Below, piece after piece: positions 25,799 to 38,700 of a stretch of DNA of 64,000 nt (position 1 is its first letter; each line of letters opens with the position of its first letter). The notes beneath the pieces are model-generated. The model made no database searches, had not been told where the DNA came from, and worked only from the letters and a program-made list of their open reading frames with translations. The DNA is taken from positions 12,772,001 through 12,836,000 of the forward strand of contig CP075495.1 in the NCBI GenBank assembly GCA_021613535.1, in the 5' to 3' direction. The DNA is from Adineta vaga (Eukaryota; Rotifera). Both the position numbers and the translations under genes were made by a program.

Positions 25799-28700
25799 AT
25801 GGCAACACAATATTTTGAACATAGACTTGAATTAGGAAATTATTCAGAACAACCTCATTTTCAATTGATGGAATGGCACCCATCGTTAAATATTCTTGCT
25901 GTAGCTTCGATTAATGCTGGAACAAATATATTCTTCTATGGAGAAGATGTAAGTCGGATCATATTTACTTAATTCATATTGATAGTTTTTCTCTATTTCA
26001 ACTAAGGGCGAGCATGATGAGGCAGCTCGTGTACAACATACAAGTAATGCATATAGTATAGCATGGCATCCTGTAAAGAAAACATTAGCAATTGGTTTTT
26101 CAAGTATGAAATGAATCATAGATTGAGAGCTTGTTTTTGTTTATGAAAAGTTGTCTTTTGTTATAAATTAGATGGCGAATTAATGATCTGGAATGGATCG
26201 AATCGACGATTGGAAAGTGTTATTGTGCATAAGAGTTGCATTACATCTTTGACATTTAATACTGAGGGAACGCAATTATTATCAGCTGATCAGGTATAAT
26301 AAAAATGAAATTAATAGAAGAAGATAAAATAGTTTATTTTCATTGAAATCTACTATCATTTTGTAGGAAGGTTTGATCATTATTTGGAAAGCAGATTCTC
26401 TTGCACAAGTATCTCAACAAAGCGTTATGTTTCAATTAAATATACCTGGTGAAGCTATTACTTATGTATTATGTAAATCAACGCCAGTAGGTCGATCTGA
26501 TCAGTATGTACGATAGAAAATTGAACACAGAAATGAAAAAGATGATTTTTATAGAGACTATCGTGATCTAGCACGAGCAGCAGTGGAAGGTGATCAGACT
26601 GCATTAGATATGCTTGCAATGAAAACAAGTCGAGTACAAACATATGAAACAACAATGTTTTTTGTTGGTACAGATAAAGGCAATGTTCATATTGTAACGG
26701 ATAGAATACGAAAAGCTTGTTCAGCTGATGATGGTATTGTACGTTTGTTACATTCATACGAACATAACATTCTCATTGTTATTACTGTAACAAATATGAT
26801 GACACAATACAATATTCAACAAATCGAAACACAATCGGAAGTTCTAATTCCAACACATTCAGTAAGATAATAAAAGAATATTATTGATTAAATTATGACC
26901 TATGGGTTTGTGTTTTCAGGGAAAATTACCTGGTCGTCCAATGGATTCTGATTTTACATTAATAGGTACAGGTTTATTCGCTTACGTAACTGGTGAATCA
27001 ACAATACGAATGATTGATTTGAATTCATCGGATAATATTCTCTTGAAACTGAATCCATCTATGGGTTTTGCAAATAATGAAGTTTTAACATCCATATCCT
27101 ATAGTACAATAAAAGGTATATTATTGCATAGATTTTCAATTCATTGAAAAGAAAAAACTTCACTTTTTTTTGTCATGTCAGGAATTATTGCTGCTGGTAC
27201 TAGTCGAGGAAATATTGCCTTCTGGATCTACACTCCGAATCGTCGTACAACAGATATGGAAAAACATTGGAATCTTCAACGAGCTAAACCTATATGTAAT
27301 GGGTTACCTATTCGAAAATTGAAAGTAAGATATTATCAATGAAGATGTGAATATTGATGTTTTCGTTTAGTATTGTCCACAACGAAATTGTCTTGTCGCT
27401 AATTTAAATTCGCAATTATTTATGCTTACTAATGAAAATATGTCAGCAGCTTATCGAGATAATGTAAATTATTTGATGCATGTTTGATCTCATCTAGTTC
27501 CAAGTGAATTATTTTTATTTAGTTGGCCGTTGTTCAATTGAGTCCTACCGTGATTCATGTGGCATTTTTTCGATATAGTATTGTTAAAGAAGAAGAACTA
27601 GATATGCCATTTAAGAATTTATGTGTTTCAAAGGTAAGAATTTGTTTAATTTTTGTTCGATATTGAAAAAAATGATGAATTTGGTGTTTAGAATCATATT
27701 GCTGTTTGGAATAAAAAACAAATTCGTGTTTATGAACTTATTTGTGATGCATCGAAAGCAGATGCAGAAAAAGTTGTTTGTAATAATAAAGGTCTTGTAG
27801 CTTGTTCACCATCGAATGTTGTACTATATGATCAACTTTTGTTCGTACATGAAAATGGTCGTGTTAATGTTGTTTCTTTTCAAGTAAGAATTCTTTGAAT
27901 TGTATTTCATATAGATAATCAGTTTTTCCTTTAATGAAAATAGGGAACATCTCGTCAATCATTAACATTCGGTCAGAATGAAGGTGAAGTATCAACAATC
28001 AGTTCAAATACATCCTTTCTTGTGATGGGTTCAACCAAAGGTTATGTAAAAGTGTTCGATATATCTCGCCGGTAAAAAGGATCTATTGAATTTCGAATTC
28101 GACGAGTTTTTTTTCCACATTTTAGTGAATTACGACAACTTGGCAAAACATTGAATATAAATACACATACACCATCAGTTGATTCTATACGAGAATTAGC
28201 AATAAATTGTACTGGATCAAAAGTTACAGTGTTGACATCACAAGTGAAAAAATTATTTTTTTTCGAAATGAAAAATTTGATTCTTTTAACTTGTTTTAAT
28301 AGACAAATCTTCAACCAAGTAGTCGAATATATGTCTGGGATGTAGAAAAAGATTCGGTAACTAATTTTGATTTCAGTTCCGAGAAATTACCAGGAAGTGA
28401 TTATGGACTTATTAAACAAAAAGATCATACTAACAAAAATACACCACAATATCGTCGATATCCATCCAATGTTCAATGGGATCCAGAAGATGCTCGATTG
28501 ATGGCCTTAGAAATTTATTTACATCAACAAAGATTTGATTTAAGTACATCATTGACTGCTGATGATCTGCTTTTAACAAGTAGAGGAGTTGGTGATGGAA
28601 ATTCGATGCTTGCAACTGATCATACGGCTGTTTCTCGAGAAGCAACAGCAGTAAATCATGAAGATTTGGTAAAATAATTTTCACTCATTATTCATTTGTA

Positions 28701-31700
28701 AAAACGGATAATCATTAAAAAATTGTCTATTTCTCTCTAGGCTGAATCATTGATTGTTAGTATGTTCTGTACACCAGACAATCAAATTTATCCCAAAGAA
28801 GTCTTTCCACGTGATGCATCTTATCGTCAGTTAATGGCAATTAAAATTCCATTTTATTTCTTCGTTACACGAGTAATACGATTGTTTTCATTCACATCAT
28901 TGAAACAAACGCATCATTTACTTTTTTTTTCTATTAGGATAAAAATGCTGAATCACATATACATTCAGTAAAATCTCGTAAATCTTTGACTGAAACCAAA
29001 CTTGAACCACCGGAAAATACTGATGAAACTATAGCTATTAAAAACTCTCGTATTCGTATTCAATTACCCAAACTTGATGCAATTGATGCAAGTGGTCTTT
29101 TTCCTCAAACAAATCATCATGATAATCAATCGAATGGATTCTATACTGATTCAGAACTTGGCGGTAGGAAACAATACCTTTATTTTTGATACATATTCGA
29201 TTTCTTTTCCTTTTCTAGAAAGTGTCATCTATTCAGATTATTTAACAGGAAAAACGATGGGTGATTTTGTTGGTGTAAATGGTCTTGAGAAGAATATTAT
29301 TGAAGCAATTATGAATTTTAGTTATAATTTAACATTAGGAGATCTTGATGCTGCATTTAAAGCAATAAAAATTATTAAAAAGTAAGAAAAAATACTTGAA
29401 GAATAGGAATCAAAAGTATTCTAAATTATGTTTTCGTGTTATTTAGAGAAAGTGTTTGGGAAAATTTAGCACGTATGTGTGTTTTAAATCGACGTGCTGA
29501 TGTAGCAAAAATATGTCTTGGTAAAATGGGTTTATTTCGTGGTGCACGAGCTTTACGTGCCGTTGATCAAGATAATCCTGATACAAAAATAGCTGTTTTA
29601 GCAATACATTTAAATATGAAAGTATGTTCGATTGGATAGATTTGAAATAATGTATTTTTTTTTTCGTTGATTTGAATTTCAAAGGAAGAAGCAGAAAAGA
29701 TTCTCCTTCAATCAAAACAATATGATCTTCTCAATCAATTATATCAATCAACAAATGAATGGGAAAAAGCAATTGATATAGCTACACATTATGATCGAAT
29801 ACATTTACGAAATACCTTTTATAATTATGCGAAGCATTTCGAAGAAAATAATCAATTAGACAAAGCTATTGAATAGTAAATATGAAAAATTTCAATTTCT
29901 CTCAATATATTATTATTCAATGTTGATAGCTATGAAAAATCAGGAACACAAATAACAGAAGTACGACGAATGTTTCTCGATCGAAAAGATATGACAGGAT
30001 ATAAAGCATATACAGCTAATAAAAATGATCCGTAAGTTTAATATTGATGATCAGTAAAATTGTAATTACATAATCTTTGCATTAGGAAATTATTTCGTTG
30101 GTGGGGTCGATATTTTGAAAGTCGAGGGAAAATTGACGATGCTTTAGGATGTTATCGTAAAGCGAACGATAATCTATCACTTTGTCGATTACTTTGTGAA
30201 CAAGATCAACCAACAAAAGTAAAAATATATTTGATACATTTGATTCTATTCTCTCATGTCAATTTTGTTAGGCTATTGAATTATGCTCAGATACTGGAAA
30301 TAAAGCGGCTTGTTACCATATGGCACGATATTTTGAAAAGAAAGGCGATTTTAAACAAGCCATTGCTTATTTTCAACAAGCATCTGCGATTAGTAATGCA
30401 ATGCGACTTTGTCGAGTATGTTCCGAACGGATATTGAACGATATAAACTAATAGATAATATATTCTATTCATTTAGGATAATCGTTTGGATGAATATATG
30501 GCTAATATTGCTGTACAAGGTACACCTGATGATATGCTTGAAGCCGCACGATACTTTCAAACTCTACCTATGCAAGAAGATCGTGCTATTTTACTCTATC
30601 ATAAAGTATATTCATATAAGAAAATAGAGAACAATATATACATGTAGAATCTAATTTAGGCTGGATTGACTTCAAAAGCAATTGATCTAGCATTTAAACA
30701 TGAACGATATTCAGCATTAGCACAAATTGCAGATAGGTGAGTTTTTTCTTTTTTAGAGGAAAATTTCGTTTCGTAAGTTTATGTTCTTTTCTTTTTATTA
30801 ATTTAGTGTTGGAAAGAATGTTGATCCAACTCAAGCTACTCGAATGGCGGATTATTTCATGCAATTGAAACAATTCGATAAAGCTGTTGATTTACTTGCT
30901 GCTATTGATCGAGTTAGTTTTTATTAAAATTTTATATTCTACAGATTTTATGATCATTATCGTTATTTAACTAGGTTGATGAAGCGGCAGATTTAGCAAT
31001 TCGAAATGAAATACCATTAACAGAAGAATTACTTGAAAGATTAAGTCCAGCTAAACGTACGATCTCATGATTTTTAGTTGAGGATTTTTCTTCATACTTT
31101 TCGAGATTTTGTTTTTTCAGCTACAATTGAAGAAGATATACCTAGATATCAAGCTATCTGTGAAAAATTAGGTGATCTAGCTGCCAGTCAAGGAGCATAT
31201 GCTGGTGCGGCCAAGAAATATCTTGATGCTGGCAATAAAATAAAAGTAGAATTTTATGTTCATTTGTCTTCAAATCTTCTTCTTTTTATTTTAGTCAATT
31301 CGTGCATTGATTCATTCGGGTGATGTAGAACGTATCACTGTATTTGCAAATGTTGCACGTAATCGTGAAGTTTATTTACTCGCTGCGGATTATTTGAAAA
31401 CATTGGATTGGAAAAAACATCCTGATGCATTACAAAACATAATGACTTTCTATAAAAAAGCAAGAGCATTCGAAAGACTTGCACAATTTTATGATATGTG
31501 TGCTCAAGTATGTTAGGAACTTTTAACAGTTGGAAAATAAAAGAATTATGTATCTTTGTTTCTTAGATTGAAATTGAAGAATATCATGATTACTCAAAAG
31601 CATTAGGTAAAAGATAAGATTTCAATTGATCTATCATTTTTATACAATTCGATGTTTATTCATCTAGAGGCATTAATGGAAGCATATAAAATATTGCGAG

Positions 31701-32330
31701 ATAATGGAGAAAATACATTTACGAAAGATGAAACATTGCAAAATTTGGAATTAAAATGTCGAAATATAAAACGATTTCTTGATGCTCGAGAGTAAGAAAA
31801 TAGATTTAGAATTGATATTATCATGTTTTTGTTCAGTCGATATACTAGTGATCCAGAAACTGGCGCTCGAGAATTAGCTGGTCTATTAAGCGATCAAAAA
31901 ATTTTTAACGGAGTTCAACCAGGTGATCTCTATGGTATATTAATTGAACATTTTGCACGTCGAGAAAAGTATAAACAAGTAAAATAAAAACAAAATCTTC
32001 GTTACATCATATATTAAAGGTTCTATTTCAAAAATAGGCTGGTATGCTCTTGGATGAATTGCAACAACATGTTTCTGAACCTTATTTTTCTCATTATGTT
32101 AATCCAAGTATACTGTCAGCTATCTATAGTGCAACTGGACGTAAAATGGGTGCATCGGATAGTACGGTTTATGACAATGATGATGGAGATTCAACAGAAA
32201 GGGAAGATATGATGATGATAATGATCAAAATGATCGACGACAACAACAAAAACATGGACATTTAGGGAAAAATCATACGTATGCTGAAGAGATTGATGAT
32301 AATCTTGATTATGGATCGATCGATGATTAA
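25799..32330 (+). CDS. IFT140: Intraflagellar transport protein 140 (IFT-A complex)
   Basis: About 31 short exons joined by roughly 45-90-bp introns. The N-terminal half is WD40 repeats (MEWHPSLNILAVASINAG; IAWHPVKKTLAIGFS), and the C-terminal half is TPR-like helices. The strongest match to IFT140 is VWENLARMCVLNRRADVAKI, followed by CLGKMGLFRGARALR. IFT140 is a core IFT-A subunit for retrograde transport in cilia and for import of membrane proteins; rotifers are heavily ciliated. The last exon begins at about 32039. Its open frame ends at 32265, but a 1-base shift near 32195-32205 opens an acidic tail (AEEIDDNLDYGSIDD) ending at 32330, which resembles the acidic end of IFT140 elsewhere. I give 32330 as the probable end. 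Confidence 0.95.
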
Positions 32331-32679
32331 AAGCAAAATGTTTTGTACAAAGTTTTGTTTTTCTATAAACAAAGAAGATTTCTTTTGAAAAAGAAAATAA
32401 TTTCGGCTTTGTTTGTTTATTTACAAACAATAAAATCATCTCTTAAATAAACATCAAAATGTTACTGAAAAAATATGATTATCCAACACCAGTGATTGTT
32501 CGATATGAGTCATGATGATTGATTTCGATAATACATTGTCATTATTTATTTGCTATTTATTCAAATTGTACGATAGTGTTAATAGAACAAAAACGGATGC
32601 AATCGATCTATATTACATTGATAACGGAAAAATCTGTACGAGAATAAAATTTATATGTAAATGATCAGTTTCTTAATCA
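32331..32679. other. Convergent intergenic spacer, IFT140 / coiled-coil gene A
   Basis: About 350 AT-rich bases between two convergent genes. AATAAA hexamers occur near 32429 and 32446. No gene is seen. Confidence 0.5.
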
Positions 32680-33415
32680 TCATTCCATATGTGCATTAGC
32701 ATGTTCTAGACGATTGATACGTGTAAAACTTGATGGAAACATCATATAACAAAGAGGACATTTATTATCCGAATCATCTTTAGAAGAATCGTTTGGTTCT
32801 GACGTTGAGTTTGCTTGTTGTGAATCACTAAAAACCTAGAAACTGTTTAAGAATGAATATTCAAATAAATAAAATATACGTTATATGCTCTGAATTGAGT
32901 GTTGAATCAGATGATCGTGTTTCTGATGAAGCGTTATTTTCCGTTCTTTTATCATCGTTCCTTCTGTGTCTTCTTCGATTTCTTGCACTTTTTAAAGCGT
33001 CTTTATCTGTCTCTTCAGTTCTTTCAACAACATTTAAAAAATCTACTTCAGACTTCGAATATCTAAGTTCACTGAGTTTATATTTTAATTTTTGACATGC
33101 TTTGCGTAGTTCATTAAATAAACTTTCTTGTTGAGCATTGTAGTAGTTATCAGTGACTTCCAGATTTTCTTCCAACTGTTTCTTTAGTAAACATTTTTCA
33201 TTGTTGTATACATTATCCAGAAGGTATTTTTGTTTCGTAGCGTGATCATTGATTTCTTGGATAAAATTAGAACACCATTCATCTATTTGAACAATTTTTG
33301 ACTTATAATCGTCTTCCATAATCTCACAATGTTTCGCAAATACTGCATTAATTTCATTCACATATTCATTTGTTAGACGTGTTTTTCTACAACGTCTTTC
33401 ACTTCCATCTGTCAT
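32680..33415 (-). CDS. Coiled-coil protein with C-terminal C2H2/UBZ-like finger, copy A
   Basis: Two exons, 32880..33415 and 32680..32827 (227 residues). I do not recognise the family. Residues about 15-135 are helical and highly charged (VFAKHCEIMEDDYKSKIV to ESLFNELRKACQKLKYKL), then comes a basic/acidic linker. The second exon ends with a single finger: CPLCYMMFP, then LEHANAHME. Its spacing (C-x2-C, x15-16, H-x3-H) resembles ubiquitin-binding UBZ fingers of autophagy adaptors, but that is only a structural analogy. It is the first of three tandem minus-strand relatives that share exon layout, an acidic coiled coil and a Cys-Pro-x-Cys-[YF]-M-x-[FY]-P finger. Confidence 0.7.
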
Positions 33416-33962
33416 TTTATGAAAATCTAGAAAATCTAATCTTTTTTTTGCATAATTATTGTTGTCAAAAAATCGTCATGAAACATTCTTTTTTTGTCAG
33501 TGTACAAAAAGTGATGCATTACCGACAACTTTCTGTGCCGTGCAATAGAAGAATTGTGAAAAATACATTAGACAACGTGAGAGAACACGCTGGCAAACAA
33601 ATAATCGGAAGAAAAGAAACAACAACTGTCATATAGTATAGCTTATTATGCAGGCGTTTATTTTATCGAAGTTGCTTGTAGATGTGTTCTCTGAAAAAAA
33701 GAGTGTTCCGATTCAGTTGTTTTCAGTTGAAAAGTAATCTCATAGATGTCTCATTGAAAATTCGAACATAATAGACTAACTAATACTTGACTTGATAATT
33801 CTATATTTCGAAAAAAAACGTGTGTTATTTTGTTTTTCTTAGATAAAACATGCATTTGCTGGTACATTATAGCTTCTTATCGGAATGTAAAGCATAATGA
33901 AAACAAAATCAATAGAAAAAAAAAAGAAAGAATGTCTCAAACCACATTTGAAGATTTTTTGG
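33416..33962. other. Spacer between coiled-coil copies A and B
   Basis: About 550 bases upstream of copy A and downstream of copy B, presumably the copy A promoter. An 88-codon plus-strand open stretch at 33370-33636 overlaps copy A's start and has no coding character. Confidence 0.4.
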
Positions 33963-34478
33963 TCAACGATAATCATTGATATGGACATTTCGATCAAGAG
34001 ATGTCATTGTTGCTGGGTATATCATAAAACACGTGGGACATTTATTGTTTGAATCATCATTGTTAGTCGATGAGACGCCATGAGCATCAATTCTCGTTGT
34101 TGATGATTGTTCGCTAACCACAATTGAAAAACATTCGACCACTGAGCAGTTCAACATATTCAAACTTACTTTGTTCATTCTGAACGCGTCAGAGTAGAAC
34201 CCACGGATAATGGTTTATTTTCTTGCTCATTTTTCCTATCATCGTTCATACTTATATTACTTTAATGTAATTGATATTTTCTTAATAGTTCCTCGAATAG
34301 CTACTTAATATTCTAAGTTGGAACATTCAGCACGAAGTTGCTCGAATAATTCCTTTTGTATTGTGATCAGCTGGTTTCGCATTTCTTCCCAATGTCGATA
34401 GAATATCTCTCGAATATGATTTTCTTCGTTCGAACTGGCGGAATAATACCTATTAGGTGGATTCACATAAAGTGTCAT
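33963..34478 (-). pseudogene. Decayed copy B of the coiled-coil/zinc-finger family
   Basis: An ATG at 34478 opens 57 codons that align with the other copies: HIREIFYRHWEEMRNQL corresponds to AIRGIFIHHEEKIKEQ in copy C, and KELFEQLRAECSNLEY to VELFNELYNACQLLEF. The middle of the coiled coil is missing and a TAA follows. A later piece (NDDRKNEQENKPLSVGSTLT) matches copy C's linker but again ends in a stop. The last exon still encodes CPTCFMIYP, but the second zinc-ligand His is replaced (VHINDY). The internal deletion, stops and lost ligand together indicate a pseudogene. It could conceivably still be spliced into a shorter protein. Confidence 0.65.
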
Positions 34479-34723
34479 CTGGCAAGAAAGATCTGCAATA
34501 TATCAAAAAAATATATTTATGTACAAATAAAGAATATGTTTACAATTGATACTCTAAGTTCCACATTTACTAAGAACCGTATTGCTATAAACTAAATTAA
34601 ATTCTGCTATTGTATTTTTTGAAAAACATCTGTTCTATTATATTTATCTTTAAAATATACAAATAGAAAAACGACATTCAACTATCATTTATATCAAGTA
34701 AAACAAAATATTACATCCGAATT

Positions 34724-35463
34724 TTAATTATCTGTATAATGTTCATTTACATGTTGAAGACGATCATCTCTTGTTATATTCGTTGGATATAGCATAAAGC
34801 ATATGGGACATCGAACGAATTGATCATTGTCGGTATCATCTGTTTGAGCATTATAAATCGAAGTTTGTACTTCGGACGAATTCAAACTGCATCAAAAGGA
34901 TCAACTTTCTTATAAAAACTATAACATTTTGAAACAAACTCACTTCGAGTCTGTCAATGATGCTTTAACAGATAGATCTTGATTTTTAGCTTCATTCACT
35001 TGAGATTCATTCTTTTCCCTCTCATTGACCATACATGTTTCCCTTCTTTTTCTCTCTATTTGTTCTTCAACAGTTATCAGTTTATATCCATTCAATGTTC
35101 CAGTCGCAGATTCTAGTTGTACCATTTGAAATTCTAATAATTGACATGCATTGTATAGTTCATTGAATAATTCAACATTCTGAGCGTCACAGTATGCACG
35201 TGTCGTTTCCAAATGTTCTTCACATTGTTTTTGACAACGATGATGCAGTCGATTATAATCCGCATCGATAGATTGAATTAGTTCATCCGCATATTTATGC
35301 ATATCTTCGATTGTTTTCTCACGCCATGTATTAATTGTTTTACAGTTGCTGAAAATTGCTCTTTTATTTTTTCCTCATGATGAATAAATATTCCTCGAAT
35401 AGCATTTTCCGCATTAGTATTATTCGGTAACGGTTGACAAGATGGATTCAACGAGAAGGCCAT
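34724..35463 (-). CDS. Coiled-coil protein with C-terminal C2H2/UBZ-like finger, copy C
   Basis: Exons 34944..35463 and 34724..34886, joined with a 2-base carry. It begins MAFSLNPSCQPL and has a long charged helix (QSIDADYNRLHHRCQKQC; DAQNVELFNELYNACQLLEF). It ends with the finger CPICFMLYPTNITRDDRLQH followed by VNEHYTDN. The start and coiled coil are in different frames. A single missing base near 35335 (a CAA-to-CAAA change in phase terms) would restore VKQINTW, which aligns with IVQIDEW in copy A, and would also make exon 1 length fit the splice phase. So this is either a sequence error or a recent frameshift. The function is unknown. Its start lies 261 bases from the divergent Roco gene. 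Confidence 0.62.
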
Positions 35464-35724
35464 TATTCTCCAAATATCTACAATTGTATATACACATTAA
35501 TATTTATAAATATGAATCGTTCATCGTTTCTATGGTACCGATTTCTCTTTACTAAAAAATTCATTTGCTTAACGCTTATTAGAGAGAGAGAGAAAAAAAT
35601 AAATGGAATGAATATAAATGTTTCCGGTGATATGTTGCCGAGCAAATCGTTGACAAACTTAAAAAATAACTATTCTAACATTATTAGTCTTTTCTTTGAT
35701 TTCATACTTATTTATACATATCGT

Positions 35725-38700
35725 ATGGCTGCTAGTAGTCACCGAGTCAGTTTTTCTGACGATAATCCATCACGAAATAAAAGTTACTCGTCATCTCAAT
35801 CATACAGATCATTCTTAAATATTGACGTAGATGAAGATAATATTCATCAGGAAGATAGACTTTCAGCGATATGTAAGTGGAATGTGCAAGAAATCGATTC
35901 GACGACTGCAACATCACCGATATCAAATATAGCACGGAAACAAAGATCCAACTCGAAGTTATCGATACCATCAACATTAAACACCGACGAAGTTCAAAGG
36001 GAAAAAGAGGTTCGGACAATATTAATGAAACTATAACAAAACAATTAAATGAACGAAAAGATTCTGAAAGTCAAAACTTAAGTGCACGCGGATTATTTCT
36101 TATACCACCAGAAATCTTTGAAAGTAAGTTACAATCTAGAAAATCATCTTTCTATATAACTTATTTTTAGTTTTGAATCTTCGTCGATTAATTCTATCAA
36201 ATAATAATCTCGCTCATTTGTCATCAACTATCTGTTCATTGGTGAATCTGGAATATCTTGATATATCACATAATCCATTGATTATAGAAAGTGATTTTTC
36301 GGATGATTTATGTTTTCCACAAGAATTTTCTTGTTTAAAAAATTTGCAAACATTAATTTTAGTTGAATGTAATTTAAAACATATTCCAGCAGTTATCTGG
36401 AATACAACTAGTTTACAAACACTTGATCTAAGTGGAAATAAAGTCGGATACATTTCAAGTGATATTGGTAAGTTGAATAGGTGTAATTCTATCATTCGAT
36501 CGAATTAGAAACTACTGAATTATAATCGTAATGTTTTGATATTCGTTGTTTTTCAGGAAATTTAATTCATATTCGACATCTTCGTTTGTGTCGAATGAAT
36601 CTTGTTACACTTCCAGCAGAAATTGGCTTTTGTGATCAAGTTCAAACAATAAATTTACTTGATAATCCCATTGATAATCTGCCTGAAACCTTAATTGAAT
36701 GTTGTCAATTATTTGAATTAAAATTAAATTATAAAAGATTTCATACATTACTCGATGAATATATCATAGAATTAATCAATGAAGGCAAAATTCAATCTCA
36801 GCACATTCCATCGGTAATATTTGAACTTGAAAATTTACGTCTATTAGATTTAGAGGAAACAAAAATAAATTTCATACCAATTGAACAAACATTATTCAAT
36901 TTAACTGAATTATATCTATCAAAAAATTCATTCTTTGCAATACCTGAATCAGTATGTATGATACCACAATTAAAAATACTTGATATTTCATCGAATTCTA
37001 TTCATACTCTATCAAAACAATTAATTAATCTCATACGATTAGAACAATTAAATTTATCACACAATAAATTAACGATACTTTCACAATTATTTGCTCGTTT
37101 ACCAATGTTAACCAAATTAATAGTTAGCCATAATCAAATTGATACAATTGAAAAAGATTTTTTACAAAGTCAATCATTATTGATATTGGATTTATCTTAT
37201 AATAATCTAAGATATCTTCCATACGAATTTTGTCATTTTACACAATTAGAAATGCTCGATCTACGATACAATCAAGTTGAATATCTACAATTATCTATGT
37301 GTCAAATGATTGGTCTTAAAACACTGAACTCTTTCAATGATGTTCTTCAACGAACTGGTCTTCATCTTCTAGGTAATCGAATAACTGATCCACCGAGTTC
37401 TATTTGGAAATCAACAGATATACAAATGTTATTCAATTATATGGAAATGAACGAAAAATGTTCATCGAATAGTTTCTATCATCTAAAAATAATTTTTATT
37501 GGACCAAAAAACTCCGGTAAAACAACATTTGTTATGAAACTTATTCAAAATCAAAAACATGTTTTGCGTACACGAAAAACTCTTGATAGATATATTTCTA
37601 CGATTCAAGATAAAGATCATCAACCAACATCAATTAATAATGATTATCTCTCTAGTTGTAGTAGTAGTAGTCATTCAGAAGTAGGTAGGGCATATCCACC
37701 ACCTTTGGAAACTTATCAATCAACTGAAACATTAACTAATATGATGAATAAATCAACATTTATCACGAAAAATAATTTATATTGTACAATTTTTGATATA
37801 ACAAGTGAACCAAGTTTTGAAATATTATATCCATTAATTTATGATTCAAACGCTTTATATATATTACCGATAAATCTAACGAATCTACTTAAAACATTAC
37901 AAAATATGAACAAGTAACAATATATTTCAAAATAACTCAATTGAATAATATATCTGTTTATTTTTCTAGAGATGATAGCCAAAGTTATACTGAATTGTTG
38001 ACCAAGGAATGGTTGCAAGAGCATATATTTCGGTATTTAGAACCATTATCCGATCTTTGCGAACGAGTAGGTATTGCTATCATTGGTCTTATTGATAATT
38101 CTCACATGTCATTGCTCGTTTCAAACGAACAAACACTTCTCGATGAAATTCATTCTCAAACAAATACATTTTTATCTGATATGAAAGGTCAATATGAGAA
38201 TATGAATCTATATTCTCATTGTTTTTCAACACCAATTCAATTCAATAATCCCGACATCTTATCAACATTTATTCAACAATTGGAAACAATCGCTCAACAA
38301 TGGAATTTTCGACATCATAAATATAAACAACAACTTGTTCAGCAACGTCTGGGTTTCTATCAACAGAATACTTTCGTTTTCAATTATGAAACTTGTTTCA
38401 AACATTTCGAAGAAAGAAATCTATCCGCATCAATTGTATTCAATGAGAATATGGATGGTGATGCAATCGAAATAAATCAACTAATCATGCAAGATGAAAT
38501 CAATCAAATGTCATTCGATGAATGTCTAAATTATTTGAAACTTCTCGGAGATATTCTACACTTTGGTCCGCAACCTCATTCAATCATTATTCTTAAACCT
38601 GATTATCTTATAAATAAAATCTTTGCTCATACACTATTTCGACCTCATCTTGATCGTTGGTTAAATTATCATACTAATGTAGTATTTCAATTTTCGGGTT

